Shown here piece after piece: positions 26,770-36,328 of a DNA stretch of 64,000 nucleotides; the stretch's first letter is position 1; every line of letters starts with the position of its first letter. The position numbers and the translations under genes are program-made. The notes under the pieces are model-generated. The model was not told the origin of the DNA and searched no databases. It worked only from the letters and a program-made list of their open reading frames with translations. The stretch covers positions 35,323 to 99,322 of the forward strand of contig NZ_QKQV01000012.1 in assembly GCF_003233725.1 (NCBI RefSeq). Direction: 5' to 3'. The DNA is from Mesonia sp. K7 (GTDB lineage Bacteria; Bacteroidota; Bacteroidia; Flavobacteriales; Flavobacteriaceae).

Positions 26770-26952
26770 ATGGCAAAAAAAGGAAATAGAATACAAGTAA
26801 TTTTAGAGTGTACAGAGCATAAAGAGTCTGGTAAACCAGGAACTTCTAGATACATCACTACAAAGAACAAAAAAAATACACCTGATAGAATTGAGTTAAA
26901 GAAATTTAACCCGATTTTAAATAAAATGACGGTGCATAAAGAAATTAAATAG
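26770..26952 (+). CDS. rpmG: 50S ribosomal protein L33
   Basis: 60 residues, a little longer than most bL33. Seen: [18 protein letters not shown] and [24 protein letters not shown]. It lacks the paired CxxC zinc motifs of C+ paralogues (only one Cys), so it is the zinc-free form. It lies 27 bases after rpmB. A palindrome-like TTTTCAGCGAAAGCT sits in the spacer after it. Confidence 0.96.
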   Translation: MAKKGNRIQVILECTEHKESGKPGTSRYITTKNKKNTPDRIELKKFNPILNKMTVHKEIK

Positions 26953-26999
26953 TAATTAGGCTTTTCAGCGAAAGCTAAAACGTCAAATAATTTAGAGTT

Positions 27000-27152
27000 A
27001 TGGCAAAGAAATCAGTAGCATCTTTACAAACAGGATCAAAAAGACTTACAAAGGCTATCAAAATGGTAAAGTCTCCAAAAACAGGAGCGTATGTTTTTGA
27101 AGAAGCAATCATGGCACCAGAAGCAGTAAACGATTATTTAAACAAAAAATAA
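27000..27152 (+). CDS. DUF4295 family protein, Bacteroidota-specific ribosome-associated protein (probable bL38)
   Basis: 50 residues, MAKKSVASLQTGSKRLTKAIK... ending MAPEAVNDYLNKK; very basic at the N-terminus. The family is restricted to Bacteroidota and almost always follows rpmB-rpmG. I recall that the Flavobacterium ribosome structure revealed an extra large-subunit protein, bL38, and I believe this family is it; the identification is from memory. It lies 47 bases after rpmG and is closed by a terminator. Confidence 0.85.
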   Translation: MAKKSVASLQTGSKRLTKAIKMVKSPKTGAYVFEEAIMAPEAVNDYLNKK

Positions 27153-27171
27153 TTCGGATATCATATAATAT

Positions 27172-27206
27172 AAAGCCGCTTCGTTTTTCGGGGCGGCTTT
27201 TTCTTT
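27172..27206 (+). terminator. Terminator of rpmB-rpmG-DUF4295
   Basis: AAAGCCGC and GCGGCTTT arms around a TTCGTTTTTCGGG loop, then a T-rich tract. Confidence 0.82.
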
Positions 27207-27264
27207 TTATGTATATTTGCCAAACTATTTTTAAAATAGTTGGTGACGCAAATTATATAGAATT

Positions 27265-28221
27265 ATGAGCTTATTCAAAAAAATATTTTCTAAAGAAAAA
27301 AAAGAGACCTTAGACAAAGGTTTAGAAAAATCCAAAGACAGTTTTTTCGGAAAACTTAGTAAAGCTGTTGCCGGAAAAAGCAAAGTAGATGATGAGGTTT
27401 TAGATGATTTAGAAGATGTTTTGATTTCGAGTGATGTTGGGGTAACTACAACCATTAAAATCATTAACCGTATCGAAGAGCGTGTGGCTCGTGATAAATA
27501 CTTAGGCACAGCAGAATTAGACCAAATTCTAAAAGAAGAAATTGCGGGTTTATTGAGCGAAACGGGTTCTGGCGAAGAAAACAATTTTGAATTACCTCTT
27601 AAAAAGCCTTATGTGATAATGGTGGTAGGCGTAAATGGTGTCGGAAAAACTACGACCATTGGCAAATTGGCACATCAGTTTAAGAAACAAGGCAAAAAAG
27701 TAGTGCTTGGAGCAGCAGATACATTTAGAGCTGCAGCTATCGATCAATTACAAATTTGGGCAGATCGAGTAGATGTTCCTATTGTCAAACAAAGTATGGG
27801 AAGCGACCCTGCTTCAGTAGCTTTCGATACGGTGCAAAGTGCTATTAAACAAGACGCTGATGTGGTGATTATTGATACTGCCGGAAGGTTGCACAACAAA
27901 GTTAATTTAATGAATGAATTGACGAAAATCAAACGCGTGATGCAAAAACTTACTGAAAATGTACCTGATGAAGTATTATTAGTGCTCGATGGTTCAACAG
28001 GACAAAACGCTTTTGAGCAAGCCAAGCAGTTTACTGCGGCAACAGAAGTGACTGCTTTGGCGGTCACTAAACTTGACGGAACCGCAAAAGGTGGTGTAGT
28101 CATTGGTATATCCGATCAGTTTCAGATTCCTGTAAAGTACATTGGCGTTGGTGAAGGTATCGAAGATTTACAGTCTTTCCATAAAATGGAATTTGTGGAT
28201 TCATTTTTTAAGAAAGCGTAA
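27265..28221 (+). CDS. ftsY: Signal recognition particle receptor FtsY
   Basis: 318 residues: a short N-domain and the G-domain, without the long acidic A-domain of E. coli. Seen: VVGVNGVGKTTTIGKLA (G1), GAADTFRAAAIDQLQIW (G2), VIIDTAGRLHNKVNLMNEL (G3), VTKLDGTAKGG (G4) and PVKYIGVGEGIEDLQ (G5). It docks ribosome-SRP complexes at the membrane. A TATATTTG -7 box lies at 27212-27219. rimO follows after 57 bases. Confidence 0.97.
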   Translation: MSLFKKIFSKEKKETLDKGLEKSKDSFFGKLSKAVAGKSKVDDEVLDDLEDVLISSDVGVTTTIKIINRIEERVARDKYLGTAELDQILKEEIAGLLSETGSGEENNFELPLKKPYVIMVVGVNGVGKTTTIGKLAHQFKKQGKKVVLGAADTFRAAAIDQLQIWADRVDVPIVKQSMGSDPASVAFDTVQSAIKQDADVVIIDTAGRLHNKVNLMNELTKIKRVMQKLTENVPDEVLLVLDGSTGQNAFEQAKQFTAATEVTALAVTKLDGTAKGGVVIGISDQFQIPVKYIGVGEGIEDLQSFHKMEFVDSFFKKA

Positions 28222-28278
28222 GAAAATAGACACAAGAAATAAGAATTTAATCTTCCTAACTCCTAATTCCATAAACTC

Positions 28279-29580
28279 ATGCGTACAAAATCTCTTAAAA
28301 AGAATAAGATCAATGTAGTAACCTTGGGTTGTAGCAAAAATGTTTACGATTCGGAGGTTTTGATGGGGCAATTACGTGCCAATAATAAAGAAGTTGTGCA
28401 TGAGCAGGAAGGTAATGTCGTAGTGATTAATACTTGTGGATTTATCGATAATGCTAAAGAACAATCCATCAATACCATTTTAGATTTTGCCCAAAAGAAA
28501 GAAGAAGGATTAATCGACAAAGTTTTTGTGACAGGATGCTTATCCGAAAGGTATAAACCAGATTTAGAAAAGGAAATTCCAAATGTTGACCAATATTTTG
28601 GAACCACAGAATTACCTAGTTTATTAAAAGCACTTGGGGCAGATTATAAGCACGAATTGATCGGTGAACGACTCACGACGACCCCTAAAAATTATGCTTA
28701 TTTAAAAATAGCCGAAGGTTGTGACAGACCTTGTTCGTTTTGTGCCATTCCCTTGATGCGTGGTAAACACAAGTCTACACCGATAGAAAACCTAGTAAAA
28801 GAAGCTCAGAACCTAGCAAAAGATGGAGTCAAAGAACTCATTTTGATTGCGCAAGATTTAACGTATTACGGTTTAGATTTATATAAAAAAAGAGCATTAG
28901 CAGATTTACTGAAAGAACTTGTAAAAGTAGAGGGCATCGAGTGGATTCGCTTGCATTATGCTTTCCCGACAGGTTTCCCTTTAGACGTTTTAGACGTGAT
29001 GAAAGCTGAGCCTAAAATCTGTAATTACTTAGATATTCCGTTACAACATATTTCGGATGATTTGCTCAAATCGATGCGACGCGGAACTACACATCAAAAA
29101 ACAACGGATTTGATTTATAAATTTAGGGAAATTGTTCCTGAAATGGCAATTCGTACAACTCTAATTGTGGGTTACCCTGGTGAAACTGAAGCTCATTTTG
29201 AAGAACTCAAACAATGGGTAAAAGAAATGCGTTTTGAGCGTTTAGGTTGTTTTACCTATTCTCACGAAGAAAATACGCACGCCTATAATTTAGAAGACGA
29301 TGTGCCACAAGAAGTGAAGCAAGAACGAGCCAACCAAATTATGGAAATTCAATCTCAAATTTCTTGGGAGCTCAACCAGCAAAAAATAGATAAGGTTTTT
29401 AAATGTGTCATCGACCGTAAAGAAGGCAACTTTTTTATAGGACGTACTGAGTTTGATTCACCCGATGTAGATAACGAAGTTCTGATTGACGCCACCCAAT
29501 TTTACCTAAAAACGGGTGACTTTGTGGATATCAAAATTACGGCTGCCGAAGATTTCGATTTATACGGTATTCCTGTTTAA
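28279..29580 (+). CDS. rimO: Ribosomal protein S12 methylthiotransferase RimO
   Basis: 433 residues. Radical-SAM enzyme that adds a methylthio group to the conserved aspartate of ribosomal protein S12. Order: UPF0004 domain with VVTLGCSKNVYDSEVLMG and INTCGFIDNAKEQS; radical SAM CxxxCxxC in EGCDRPCSFCAIPLMRG; C-terminal TRAM-like domain ending DLYGIPV. The GCSKN form separates RimO from MiaB. Confidence 0.95.
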   Translation: MRTKSLKKNKINVVTLGCSKNVYDSEVLMGQLRANNKEVVHEQEGNVVVINTCGFIDNAKEQSINTILDFAQKKEEGLIDKVFVTGCLSERYKPDLEKEIPNVDQYFGTTELPSLLKALGADYKHELIGERLTTTPKNYAYLKIAEGCDRPCSFCAIPLMRGKHKSTPIENLVKEAQNLAKDGVKELILIAQDLTYYGLDLYKKRALADLLKELVKVEGIEWIRLHYAFPTGFPLDVLDVMKAEPKICNYLDIPLQHISDDLLKSMRRGTTHQKTTDLIYKFREIVPEMAIRTTLIVGYPGETEAHFEELKQWVKEMRFERLGCFTYSHEENTHAYNLEDDVPQEVKQERANQIMEIQSQISWELNQQKIDKVFKCVIDRKEGNFFIGRTEFDSPDVDNEVLIDATQFYLKTGDFVDIKITAAEDFDLYGIPV

Positions 29581-29601
29581 AAATTTCCATAAAATTCTTT
29601 T

Positions 29602-29609
29602 TATATTTG
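29602..29609 (+). promoter_or_regulatory. Probable -7 box for bshC
   Basis: TATATTTG, an exact TAnnTTTG match, 16 bases before the ATG at 29626. Confidence 0.4.
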
Positions 29610-29625
29610 TAGGAACGCTATGCAT

Positions 29626-31224
29626 ATGAACAAAAGCTTATCCTACCAACAAACGGGTTATTTTTCACCGCTTATTCTCGATTATTTAGCTCAAAAGCCA
29701 TATTTACAAAACTTATATCAGTATTTTCCTACCCTAGAAAATTTTAAAAAGCAAATTGAGTTAAAGCAAAATTCCTATTTAGAATCAACTAGAAATAGGT
29801 TGGTAAAAAGCTTAAATAATCAATACCAAAATACAGCGATAAGTCCAAAAACGAAGAATAACTTAGAGCTTTTAACCAAGGAAAATACGTTCACTATAAC
29901 TACGGGTCATCAGCTCAATTTATTTACCGGACCACTTTATTTTTTCTATAAAATTATTTCGGTAATTAATCTTACCGAGCAGCTCAATAACGCTTACGCG
30001 GAATATAATTTCGTGCCGGTTTATTGGATGGCAACCGAAGACCATGATTTCGACGAAATCAATTTCTTTAATTTCAAGCAACAAAAGCTAGAGTGGAAAG
30101 TAAACGCATCAGGACCTGTTGGCGAACTCAAAACAGAACAATTGGATGAGGTTTTTAAACAGTTTGAGTCCTTGCTAAATCAATCTACAAACGCAAAAAA
30201 ACTAAAAGAGCTTTTTATAAACTCATATTTTAATCAAGAAAATTTAGCAGAAGCTACACAATATTTAGTGAACGAGCTTTTTGGAGAGTATGGTTTGGTA
30301 ATAGTAGATTCTAACAAAAAAGAGTTGAAAAAAGAGTTTATACCATTCATAAAAAGCGATATTTTTCAAAATACAGCCTATAAAAAAGTTTCTAAAACCA
30401 AGTCATATTTAGAAAAAAGTGATTATAAAGTTCAAGTAAACCCTAGGGAAATCAACTTTTTCTATCAAGACAAAAATTTGCGTGAACGTATTATTTTCCA
30501 GAAAAATAGTTTTTATGTCAATAACACAGATTTAGTTTTTAGTCCTAAAGAGATTGAAGACGAAATCGACAAAAATCCTCAAAAATTTTCCCCAAATGTA
30601 ATTTTAAGACCATTGTATCAAGAAACCATTTTACCGAACTTGGCTTATATTGGAGGAGGAGGTGAAATAGCGTATTGGCTTGAATTGAAATCTTTTTTTG
30701 ACGCAGAAAAAACACCATTTCCTATTTTGTTTCTTAGAAACTCTGCGTTACTTGTGTTAAGTAAACAGTTTGAAAAATTAGAAAAATTGGAGGTTTCAAT
30801 CGAAGATTTATTTTTAAAAACGAATGAGTTAAAGACGGTTTACACAGAAAAAGTTTCTCAACTTGATATCGATTTTTCTAAGCAGAAACAGTTTTTAGAA
30901 CAACAATTCCAAGATTTGTATCAGTTAGCGAAAAAGACAGACCAATCGTTTTTAGGAGCTGTTGCAGCACAAGAGAAGAAGCAAAAAAACGGGCTAGACC
31001 ATTTAGAAAAACGCTTACTCAAAGCACAAAAACGTAAGTTTGAAAGTGAAATAAATCGTGTTTTAAAACTTCAGGAAGAGTTGTTTCCAAATCAAAATTT
31101 GCAAGAGAGAGTTTTAAACTTTAGTGAGTTTTACGAAGCTTTTGGCGATCAACTTATTGAAAAACTAAAAGAAAATTTAAACCCATTAAATTTTAAATTT
31201 TCAATCATACAATTAGATAATTAA
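29626..31224 (+). CDS. bshC: Bacillithiol biosynthesis cysteine-adding enzyme BshC
   Basis: 532 residues from the ATG at 29626 (an ATG two codons earlier is also possible). It adds cysteine to glucosaminyl-malate, the last step of bacillithiol synthesis. Seen: YQQTGYFSPLILDYL, TITTGHQLNLFTGPLYFFYK, YWMATEDHDFDEINFF with the HxGH-like ATEDHD motif of the nucleotidyltransferase-like fold, and a long coiled coil at about residues 390-470. Implies a low-molecular-weight thiol other than glutathione. The stop shares TTAA with the convergent SIMPL gene. Confidence 0.93.
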   Translation: MNKSLSYQQTGYFSPLILDYLAQKPYLQNLYQYFPTLENFKKQIELKQNSYLESTRNRLVKSLNNQYQNTAISPKTKNNLELLTKENTFTITTGHQLNLFTGPLYFFYKIISVINLTEQLNNAYAEYNFVPVYWMATEDHDFDEINFFNFKQQKLEWKVNASGPVGELKTEQLDEVFKQFESLLNQSTNAKKLKELFINSYFNQENLAEATQYLVNELFGEYGLVIVDSNKKELKKEFIPFIKSDIFQNTAYKKVSKTKSYLEKSDYKVQVNPREINFFYQDKNLRERIIFQKNSFYVNNTDLVFSPKEIEDEIDKNPQKFSPNVILRPLYQETILPNLAYIGGGGEIAYWLELKSFFDAEKTPFPILFLRNSALLVLSKQFEKLEKLEVSIEDLFLKTNELKTVYTEKVSQLDIDFSKQKQFLEQQFQDLYQLAKKTDQSFLGAVAAQEKKQKNGLDHLEKRLLKAQKRKFESEINRVLKLQEELFPNQNLQERVLNFSEFYEAFGDQLIEKLKENLNPLNFKFSIIQLDN

Positions 31225-31946
31225 TCTATTTCGTATTGTAGTCGCATTGTAATTGATGCAGTTTTCTTTTTACTTGAGGTATTGTAAGCTCCGCCCCAAC
31301 TGTAATCTTCACCACTATTTTGACCCGTAATCTGAAAAACACCCATATCAGCTTTCTTTAAAGAACCTAATTTTCCTCCAGAATTTTCAGCAATTTTTTC
31401 AGCTCTTAACTTAGCATCTTCAGTAGCTTTTGAAATCATTTCAATTTTCAGATCAGATAGTTTGGTGTAGTAATATCTTGGTGGTATAGAATTAAATTGT
31501 ACACCTTGATTAAGAAGTTCTGTTATCTCTCTAGATACTTTTTCAATCAATTCTACGTCATTCGATTCTATTTTTATCGATTGTCTTAAGTCGTAGCCTA
31601 AAAATTCCTGTCCTACAAAATTCCCGTTGTCATATTTACTTTCGCTTCTCTCTGTAGTATTCACCGAATTAAAAATGATATTATCTGGCTTAATTCCTTT
31701 TCCGATAAGGTAGTCGTTTACCGTTTTTTTATCGGCAGCAATTTGCTCATAAGCTTGTTGTAAATTTTTGCTAAAACGAGAAAAAGTTCCTTCCCAAACA
31801 ATCAAATCTGACGTAAAATTAGAAGTACCAGACCCTGTGACTGCAATTACATCATTAGTATTTGCTCTTTTGACGTAGGCATTCCCTAAAAAGTAAGCCG
31901 CTAAAACAATAGCGATAGAAAAAACAATAGCTCCGACGAAACGCAT
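31221..31946 (-). CDS. SIMPL (DUF541) domain envelope protein
   Basis: 241 residues. A single N-terminal hydrophobic segment (FVGAIVFSIAIVLAAYFLG) acts as signal or anchor. The DUF541 domain opens with VIAVTGSGTSNFTSDLIVWEG and continues with the typical KAEKIAENSGGKLGSLKKADMG segment (here beginning LRAEKIAENSGG). The family is periplasmic and of uncertain function, related to oxidative-stress proteins. It is tail-to-tail with bshC and head-to-head with guaA. Confidence 0.83.
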   Translation of the reverse strand: MRFVGAIVFSIAIVLAAYFLGNAYVKRANTNDVIAVTGSGTSNFTSDLIVWEGTFSRFSKNLQQAYEQIAADKKTVNDYLIGKGIKPDNIIFNSVNTTERSESKYDNGNFVGQEFLGYDLRQSIKIESNDVELIEKVSREITELLNQGVQFNSIPPRYYYTKLSDLKIEMISKATEDAKLRAEKIAENSGGKLGSLKKADMGVFQITGQNSGEDYSWGGAYNTSSKKKTASITMRLQYEID

Positions 31947-32020
31947 AGCGGTAAAATTTAGATTGATTATAAAAATATAAATTTATGAAACGCCGCTTAT
32001 AAATTTTAACGCAAAGTTAT

Positions 32021-32028
32021 TACTTTTG
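32021..32028 (+). promoter_or_regulatory. Probable -7 box for guaA
   Basis: TACTTTTG fits TAnnTTTG and ends only 3 bases before the guaA ATG, so the transcript would be leaderless or nearly so if this box is used. Confidence 0.35.
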
Positions 32029-32031
32029 CCT

Positions 32032-33561
32032 ATGCAAAATAACGTACTCATTTTAGATTTCGGTTCGCAATACACACAGTTAATTGCTAGACGAGTTAGA
32101 GAATTAAATATTTATTGCGAAATCCATCCGTACCACAAAATTCCAGAAGATTTATCAACTTTTAAAGCCGTGATTTTATCGGGCTCTCCGTTTTCGGTAA
32201 GAAGTGAAGATGCTCCACATCCAGACTTATCAAATATCAAAGGAAAGTTACCTTTACTGGCGGTTTGTTATGGTGCGCAATACTTAGCACATTTCAATGG
32301 TGGTAAAGTAGAACCTTCAGAAACACGCGAATATGGTCGTGCTAATTTAACAATCATCAAAGACAAAGAAACGCTTTTTGATGCTATTTCTGAAAATTCA
32401 CAAGTATGGATGTCACATAGCGATACCATCAAAGAATTACCGGAAAATGCCGTTCGTCTTGCCAGTACCCATGACGTGTTGAATGCAGCTTATCGCATCG
32501 ATGGTGAAGAAACCTTTGCGATTCAGTTTCACCCAGAAGTATACCATTCTAAGGATGGAAAACAATTGTTGGAAAACTTTTTAGTGAAAATTGCTAAAGT
32601 CGAACAAAGCTGGACGCCTGGTGCTTTCGCCGAAATGACTATAGGCGAACTCAAAGAAAAAATAGGTGAGGACAAAGTTGTTTTAGGTTTAAGTGGAGGT
32701 GTAGATTCTACTGTCGCTGCTGTTTTACTGAACAAAGCGATTGGTGATAACCTCTATTGTATTTTTGTAAACAATGGTTTACTCCGTAAAAACGAATTTG
32801 AAAGTGTTCTGCATCAGTACAAGGATATGGGATTAAATGTAAAAGGTGTCGATGCTTCCGATAGATTTTTAGAAGCCTTAGCGGGAAAAAGTGATCCAGA
32901 GGAAAAGCGTAAGGCCATCGGTAAAACCTTTATTGAGGTTTTTGATGACGAAGCACACCAAATTCAGAATGTAACTTATCTCGCCCAAGGAACTATTTAT
33001 CCCGATGTGATTGAATCGGTTTCGGTAAACGGACCTTCGGTCACTATCAAATCACACCATAATGTAGGTGGTTTACCCGATTTTATGAAATTAAAAATTG
33101 TTGAGCCGCTTCGTATGTTATTCAAAGATGAAGTGAGAAGGGTAGGAAAAGAACTGGGTATTGATAAAAATTTGTTGGGAAGGCATCCTTTTCCAGGCCC
33201 AGGTTTAGCCATAAGAATTTTAGGAGATATCACTGCAGAGAAAGTAAGAATCTTACAAGAAGTAGATCATATATTTATTCAAGGCTTACGCGATTGGGAT
33301 TTGTATGATAAGGTATGGCAAGCAGGAGCAATTTTATTACCTGTAAACTCTGTTGGTGTTATGGGAGACGAAAGAACATACGAACAAGTTGTGGCTTTAA
33401 GAGCTGTAGAATCTACCGACGGAATGACCGCAGATTGGGTAAATCTTCCTTACGAGTTTCTTCAAAAAACCTCAAATGCTATAATAAATAGAGTAAAAGG
33501 CGTTAATAGAGTGGTGTACGACATTAGTTCTAAACCACCTGCAACGATAGAATGGGAATAA
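32032..33561 (+). CDS. guaA: GMP synthase (glutamine-hydrolysing)
   Basis: 509 residues from ATG 32032 ([18 protein letters not shown]); the TTG two codons upstream falls inside the -7 box. It makes GMP from XMP, glutamine and ATP. Class I amidotransferase domain with [12 protein letters not shown] (catalytic Cys) and [13 protein letters not shown]-pyrophosphatase with [17 protein letters not shown]-terminal dimerisation domain with [15 protein letters not shown] and KPPATIEWE end. Full length. Confidence 0.97.
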   Translation: MQNNVLILDFGSQYTQLIARRVRELNIYCEIHPYHKIPEDLSTFKAVILSGSPFSVRSEDAPHPDLSNIKGKLPLLAVCYGAQYLAHFNGGKVEPSETREYGRANLTIIKDKETLFDAISENSQVWMSHSDTIKELPENAVRLASTHDVLNAAYRIDGEETFAIQFHPEVYHSKDGKQLLENFLVKIAKVEQSWTPGAFAEMTIGELKEKIGEDKVVLGLSGGVDSTVAAVLLNKAIGDNLYCIFVNNGLLRKNEFESVLHQYKDMGLNVKGVDASDRFLEALAGKSDPEEKRKAIGKTFIEVFDDEAHQIQNVTYLAQGTIYPDVIESVSVNGPSVTIKSHHNVGGLPDFMKLKIVEPLRMLFKDEVRRVGKELGIDKNLLGRHPFPGPGLAIRILGDITAEKVRILQEVDHIFIQGLRDWDLYDKVWQAGAILLPVNSVGVMGDERTYEQVVALRAVESTDGMTADWVNLPYEFLQKTSNAIINRVKGVNRVVYDISSKPPATIEWE

Positions 33562-33617
33562 TTTTTGTATTTTAGAAAATCAAAAATTTTCCAATAAGGT
33601 TAACATAAATAAAACAG

Positions 33618-35513
33618 ATGAAAAAACTTCTTTTAGTATTTGCCTTGCTGACTTTTTATTCGGCTCCTGCTCAAGAATATACAACTCACATTGTAAAAGA
33701 TGGCGAAACTTTACAAAGTATTTCTGCTTCATATAAAGTTTCTGAGTCGACGATTTTAAAGCTCAATCCCGAAGTTAGAAACGAAAAAATAGAAGGCAAA
33801 GTTTTGGTGATTCCGAAAGAGGAAATTCTCCCCAAAGTTGCGGCAAATACTTCTGTAAATTATAAAGAATATACGGTTAAACCTAAAGAAACGCTCTATA
33901 GTATTGCGAAAAGCAACAACACTTCTGTGGAAGAATTAAAGCAATACAACCCAAAATTAAAGACCGAAATTCTAGGAGATGGCGATGTGATTAAAATCCC
34001 TTTGTTTCAACGAAAAGATAATGTTGACGTAAATACTACAGTACAACAATCTACTTTTAAAAATTTGTTACATATCGTGATGCCTAAGGAAACCAAATAT
34101 GGTATATCTAGGCTATATGGCTTGACAATAAGTGAATTGGAAGCCTTAAATCCGCATATTGTTTTACAACTAAGAGAAGGTCAAATCCTGTCTATTGTCA
34201 ATAAGAATAGAGCAGAAGAAAACCAAAATCAGTTAGAAAAAGGTTTTGAGTTTTACGAAATTAAAAAAGGAGACACTTATTATAGTCTAACTAAGAAGTA
34301 TAAAATTACCAAAGATAACCTCATTGCTTGGAACCCGATTTTGGAAGAACGCGGTTTAGATGTTGGTTTAAAAATACAAGTACCTAGTGATGAAATAGCA
34401 GAGCAGTATGATACTTCTTCGCCGCTTTCAGAAGATAGAGTAGATTTGTCTAAAAAAATACAGCGAGGAAGCACCCAAAATATAGCTTTTTTTATCCCTT
34501 TTGGAATAGATAACCTTGATGAATCAAATAAAAAAAGTATTGCAAAAGACAAGGTTTTACGCATTGCTTTAGACTTTTATAGTGGAGCTTTATTAGCTAT
34601 CGAGAAAGCAGAAAGTTTAGGTGTAAAAGTAGATTACAAAGTTTTCGATACTCAAAAAAGCAAGTCTAAGGTAGGAGAGATCATTCGCCAAAATAATTTT
34701 GATAATACAGATATGGTAATTGGTCCATTTCTGAGTAGCACGGTAGAGGAAGCTGCAAAATTGCTCCAAACTCAAAATATACCAGTTTTATCACCACTTA
34801 CTAGTGGGAATGTCGATGCCAATACCAACTTGGTTCAGACACGACCAACCAATGAGATGCAACAAGAAGCACTTATTCAATACATCGATAGTTTACAAGC
34901 GGGTAAAAATGTACTTATTTTAACAGATAATAAACACAAAGATATAGAAGCTAGATTTTTATCAAATATCCCAGGTTCGAAAGCGATTTCTCAAGGTTCA
35001 TTTTTAAAACAAGGTGATTTGGGTAGTGCTTTACAAAAAGGAGTAGAAAACTGGGTGATTATTGAAGCCGAGGACCGCGGCTTGATTACCAATGCGATTA
35101 CTTATTTAAATGCGTACGCTGGTAGTTATAAAATAAAAGTATTTTCTTCACATCAAACCGATGCTTTTGAAGAAGAAGTACCCGCAGAATATTTAGCAAA
35201 TCTTGATTTTACTTTTGTTTCTATCGCTAAAGAAATAGATCCTGAAAACGATTTTTATAGAGATTATCACAAAAAACACGGCATTTCACCAAACAAGTAT
35301 GCTTCGAGGGGTTATGACGTTACTTTAGATGCGATATTAAGATTGGCTATTAACTCAGATTTATATAAGTCATTAGAAGAAATACATCAGATTACAGAAT
35401 ATGCCGAAAACAAGTTTTATTACCATAAAAAAGTAAAAGGAGGCTATTATAATGATGCAGTATATATCTTAAAATACCAGAAAGATTTAAACTTAGAAAT
35501 CATACAAAAATAA
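33618..35513 (+). CDS. Exported LysM x4 protein fused to a type 1 periplasmic-binding domain
   Basis: 631 residues. Signal peptide MKKLLLVFALLTFYSAPAQ. Four LysM modules follow at about 22-66 (HIVKDGETLQSISASYKVS), 84-128 (YTVKPKETLYSIAKSNNTS), 150-192 and 210-258 (YEIKKGDTYYSLTKKYKIT), which should bind peptidoglycan. Residues about 285-625 form a bilobed type 1 periplasmic-binding fold like LivJ or LpoA (VIGPFLSSTVEEAAKLLQ, IPVLSPLTSG). The pairing suggests a wall-bound sensor or activator of cell wall synthesis. It lies 56 bases after guaA. Confidence 0.82.
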   Translation: MKKLLLVFALLTFYSAPAQEYTTHIVKDGETLQSISASYKVSESTILKLNPEVRNEKIEGKVLVIPKEEILPKVAANTSVNYKEYTVKPKETLYSIAKSNNTSVEELKQYNPKLKTEILGDGDVIKIPLFQRKDNVDVNTTVQQSTFKNLLHIVMPKETKYGISRLYGLTISELEALNPHIVLQLREGQILSIVNKNRAEENQNQLEKGFEFYEIKKGDTYYSLTKKYKITKDNLIAWNPILEERGLDVGLKIQVPSDEIAEQYDTSSPLSEDRVDLSKKIQRGSTQNIAFFIPFGIDNLDESNKKSIAKDKVLRIALDFYSGALLAIEKAESLGVKVDYKVFDTQKSKSKVGEIIRQNNFDNTDMVIGPFLSSTVEEAAKLLQTQNIPVLSPLTSGNVDANTNLVQTRPTNEMQQEALIQYIDSLQAGKNVLILTDNKHKDIEARFLSNIPGSKAISQGSFLKQGDLGSALQKGVENWVIIEAEDRGLITNAITYLNAYAGSYKIKVFSSHQTDAFEEEVPAEYLANLDFTFVSIAKEIDPENDFYRDYHKKHGISPNKYASRGYDVTLDAILRLAINSDLYKSLEEIHQITEYAENKFYYHKKVKGGYYNDAVYILKYQKDLNLEIIQK

Positions 35514-35517
35514 CAAG

Positions 35518-35919
35518 ATGAGTACTGCAACTTCTGTTTATCTTGGCGAACTAAGAGTAGAAAATACGCATCATAAAAGTGGTAACAAATACATTACCGA
35601 TGCACCAAGCGACAACAACGGAAAAGGAGAAGCTTTTTCCCCAACCGATACCGTTGCAACTGCACTGGCAAGTTGTATGCTTACCATTATGGGAATTTAT
35701 GCCGAACGTGAAGGCATCGATTTAAAAAATACCAAAGCCGAAGTCATCAAAGAAATGGCTGCCAATCCAAGACGAATCAGTAAGATTAAAATCGATTTGA
35801 CTTTTCCTAAAGATTATGGAGTAGAGGTTAGGAAGAAACTGGAACAAATTGCTTATTCTTGCCCCGTATTTTTAAGCCTTCATCCCGATATTGAAAAAGA
35901 AATTTCTTTTAATTACTAA
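35518..35919 (+). CDS. OsmC/Ohr family peroxiredoxin-like protein
   Basis: 133 residues. The two redox cysteines of the family are present: Cys53 in ATALASCMLTIMG and Cys115 in IAYSCPVFLSLHP. These proteins reduce organic hydroperoxides with a lipoyl or thiol partner. Starts 4 bases after the LysM gene, so probably co-transcribed with it and with the DUF2200 gene. Confidence 0.88.
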   Translation: MSTATSVYLGELRVENTHHKSGNKYITDAPSDNNGKGEAFSPTDTVATALASCMLTIMGIYAEREGIDLKNTKAEVIKEMAANPRRISKIKIDLTFPKDYGVEVRKKLEQIAYSCPVFLSLHPDIEKEISFNY

Positions 35920-35925
35920 GAAGAA

Positions 35926-36276
35926 ATGCAAAACACAAAAATCTATAAAATGGCCTTTGCGAGTGTTTATCCGCATTATGTGACAAAGGCAGAGAAAAAG
36001 GGAAAATCAAAAGCCGATGTCGATACTATTATTTCTTGGTTAACGGGTTATGACCAAAAAGCACTGCAAAAGCAAATCGATAACAAGGTAGATTTTGAAA
36101 CTTTTTTTGCTGAAGCACCTCAAATCAATCCGAATGTCTCAAAAATTACAGGTGTGATTTGTGGTTATCGGGTAGAAGATATCGAAGAAGACTTGATGCA
36201 GAAAATACGTTACCTCGATAAACTTATCGACGAGTTGGCTAGAGGTAAAAAAATGGAAAGTATTTTGAGGAAGTAA
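35926..36276 (+). CDS. DUF2200 family protein
   Basis: 116 residues matching the DUF2200 pattern: [22 protein letters not shown], then [21 protein letters not shown] and [34 protein letters not shown]. Function unknown; cytoplasmic, no membrane segment. Six bases after osmC; the transcript ends at a bidirectional terminator. Confidence 0.85.
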   Translation: MQNTKIYKMAFASVYPHYVTKAEKKGKSKADVDTIISWLTGYDQKALQKQIDNKVDFETFFAEAPQINPNVSKITGVICGYRVEDIEEDLMQKIRYLDKLIDELARGKKMESILRK

Positions 36277-36279
36277 AAT

Positions 36280-36318
36280 AAAAATACCTGCTAATGATAG
36301 CAGGTATTTCTCTTTTTA
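36280..36318. terminator. Bidirectional terminator between DUF2200 and pspC
   Basis: AAATACCTGCT/AGCAGGTATTT stem around AATGAT, with T-rich tract on the plus side and A-rich on the other; it serves both convergent transcripts. Confidence 0.8.
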
Positions 36319-36328
36319 AACTAACTAA

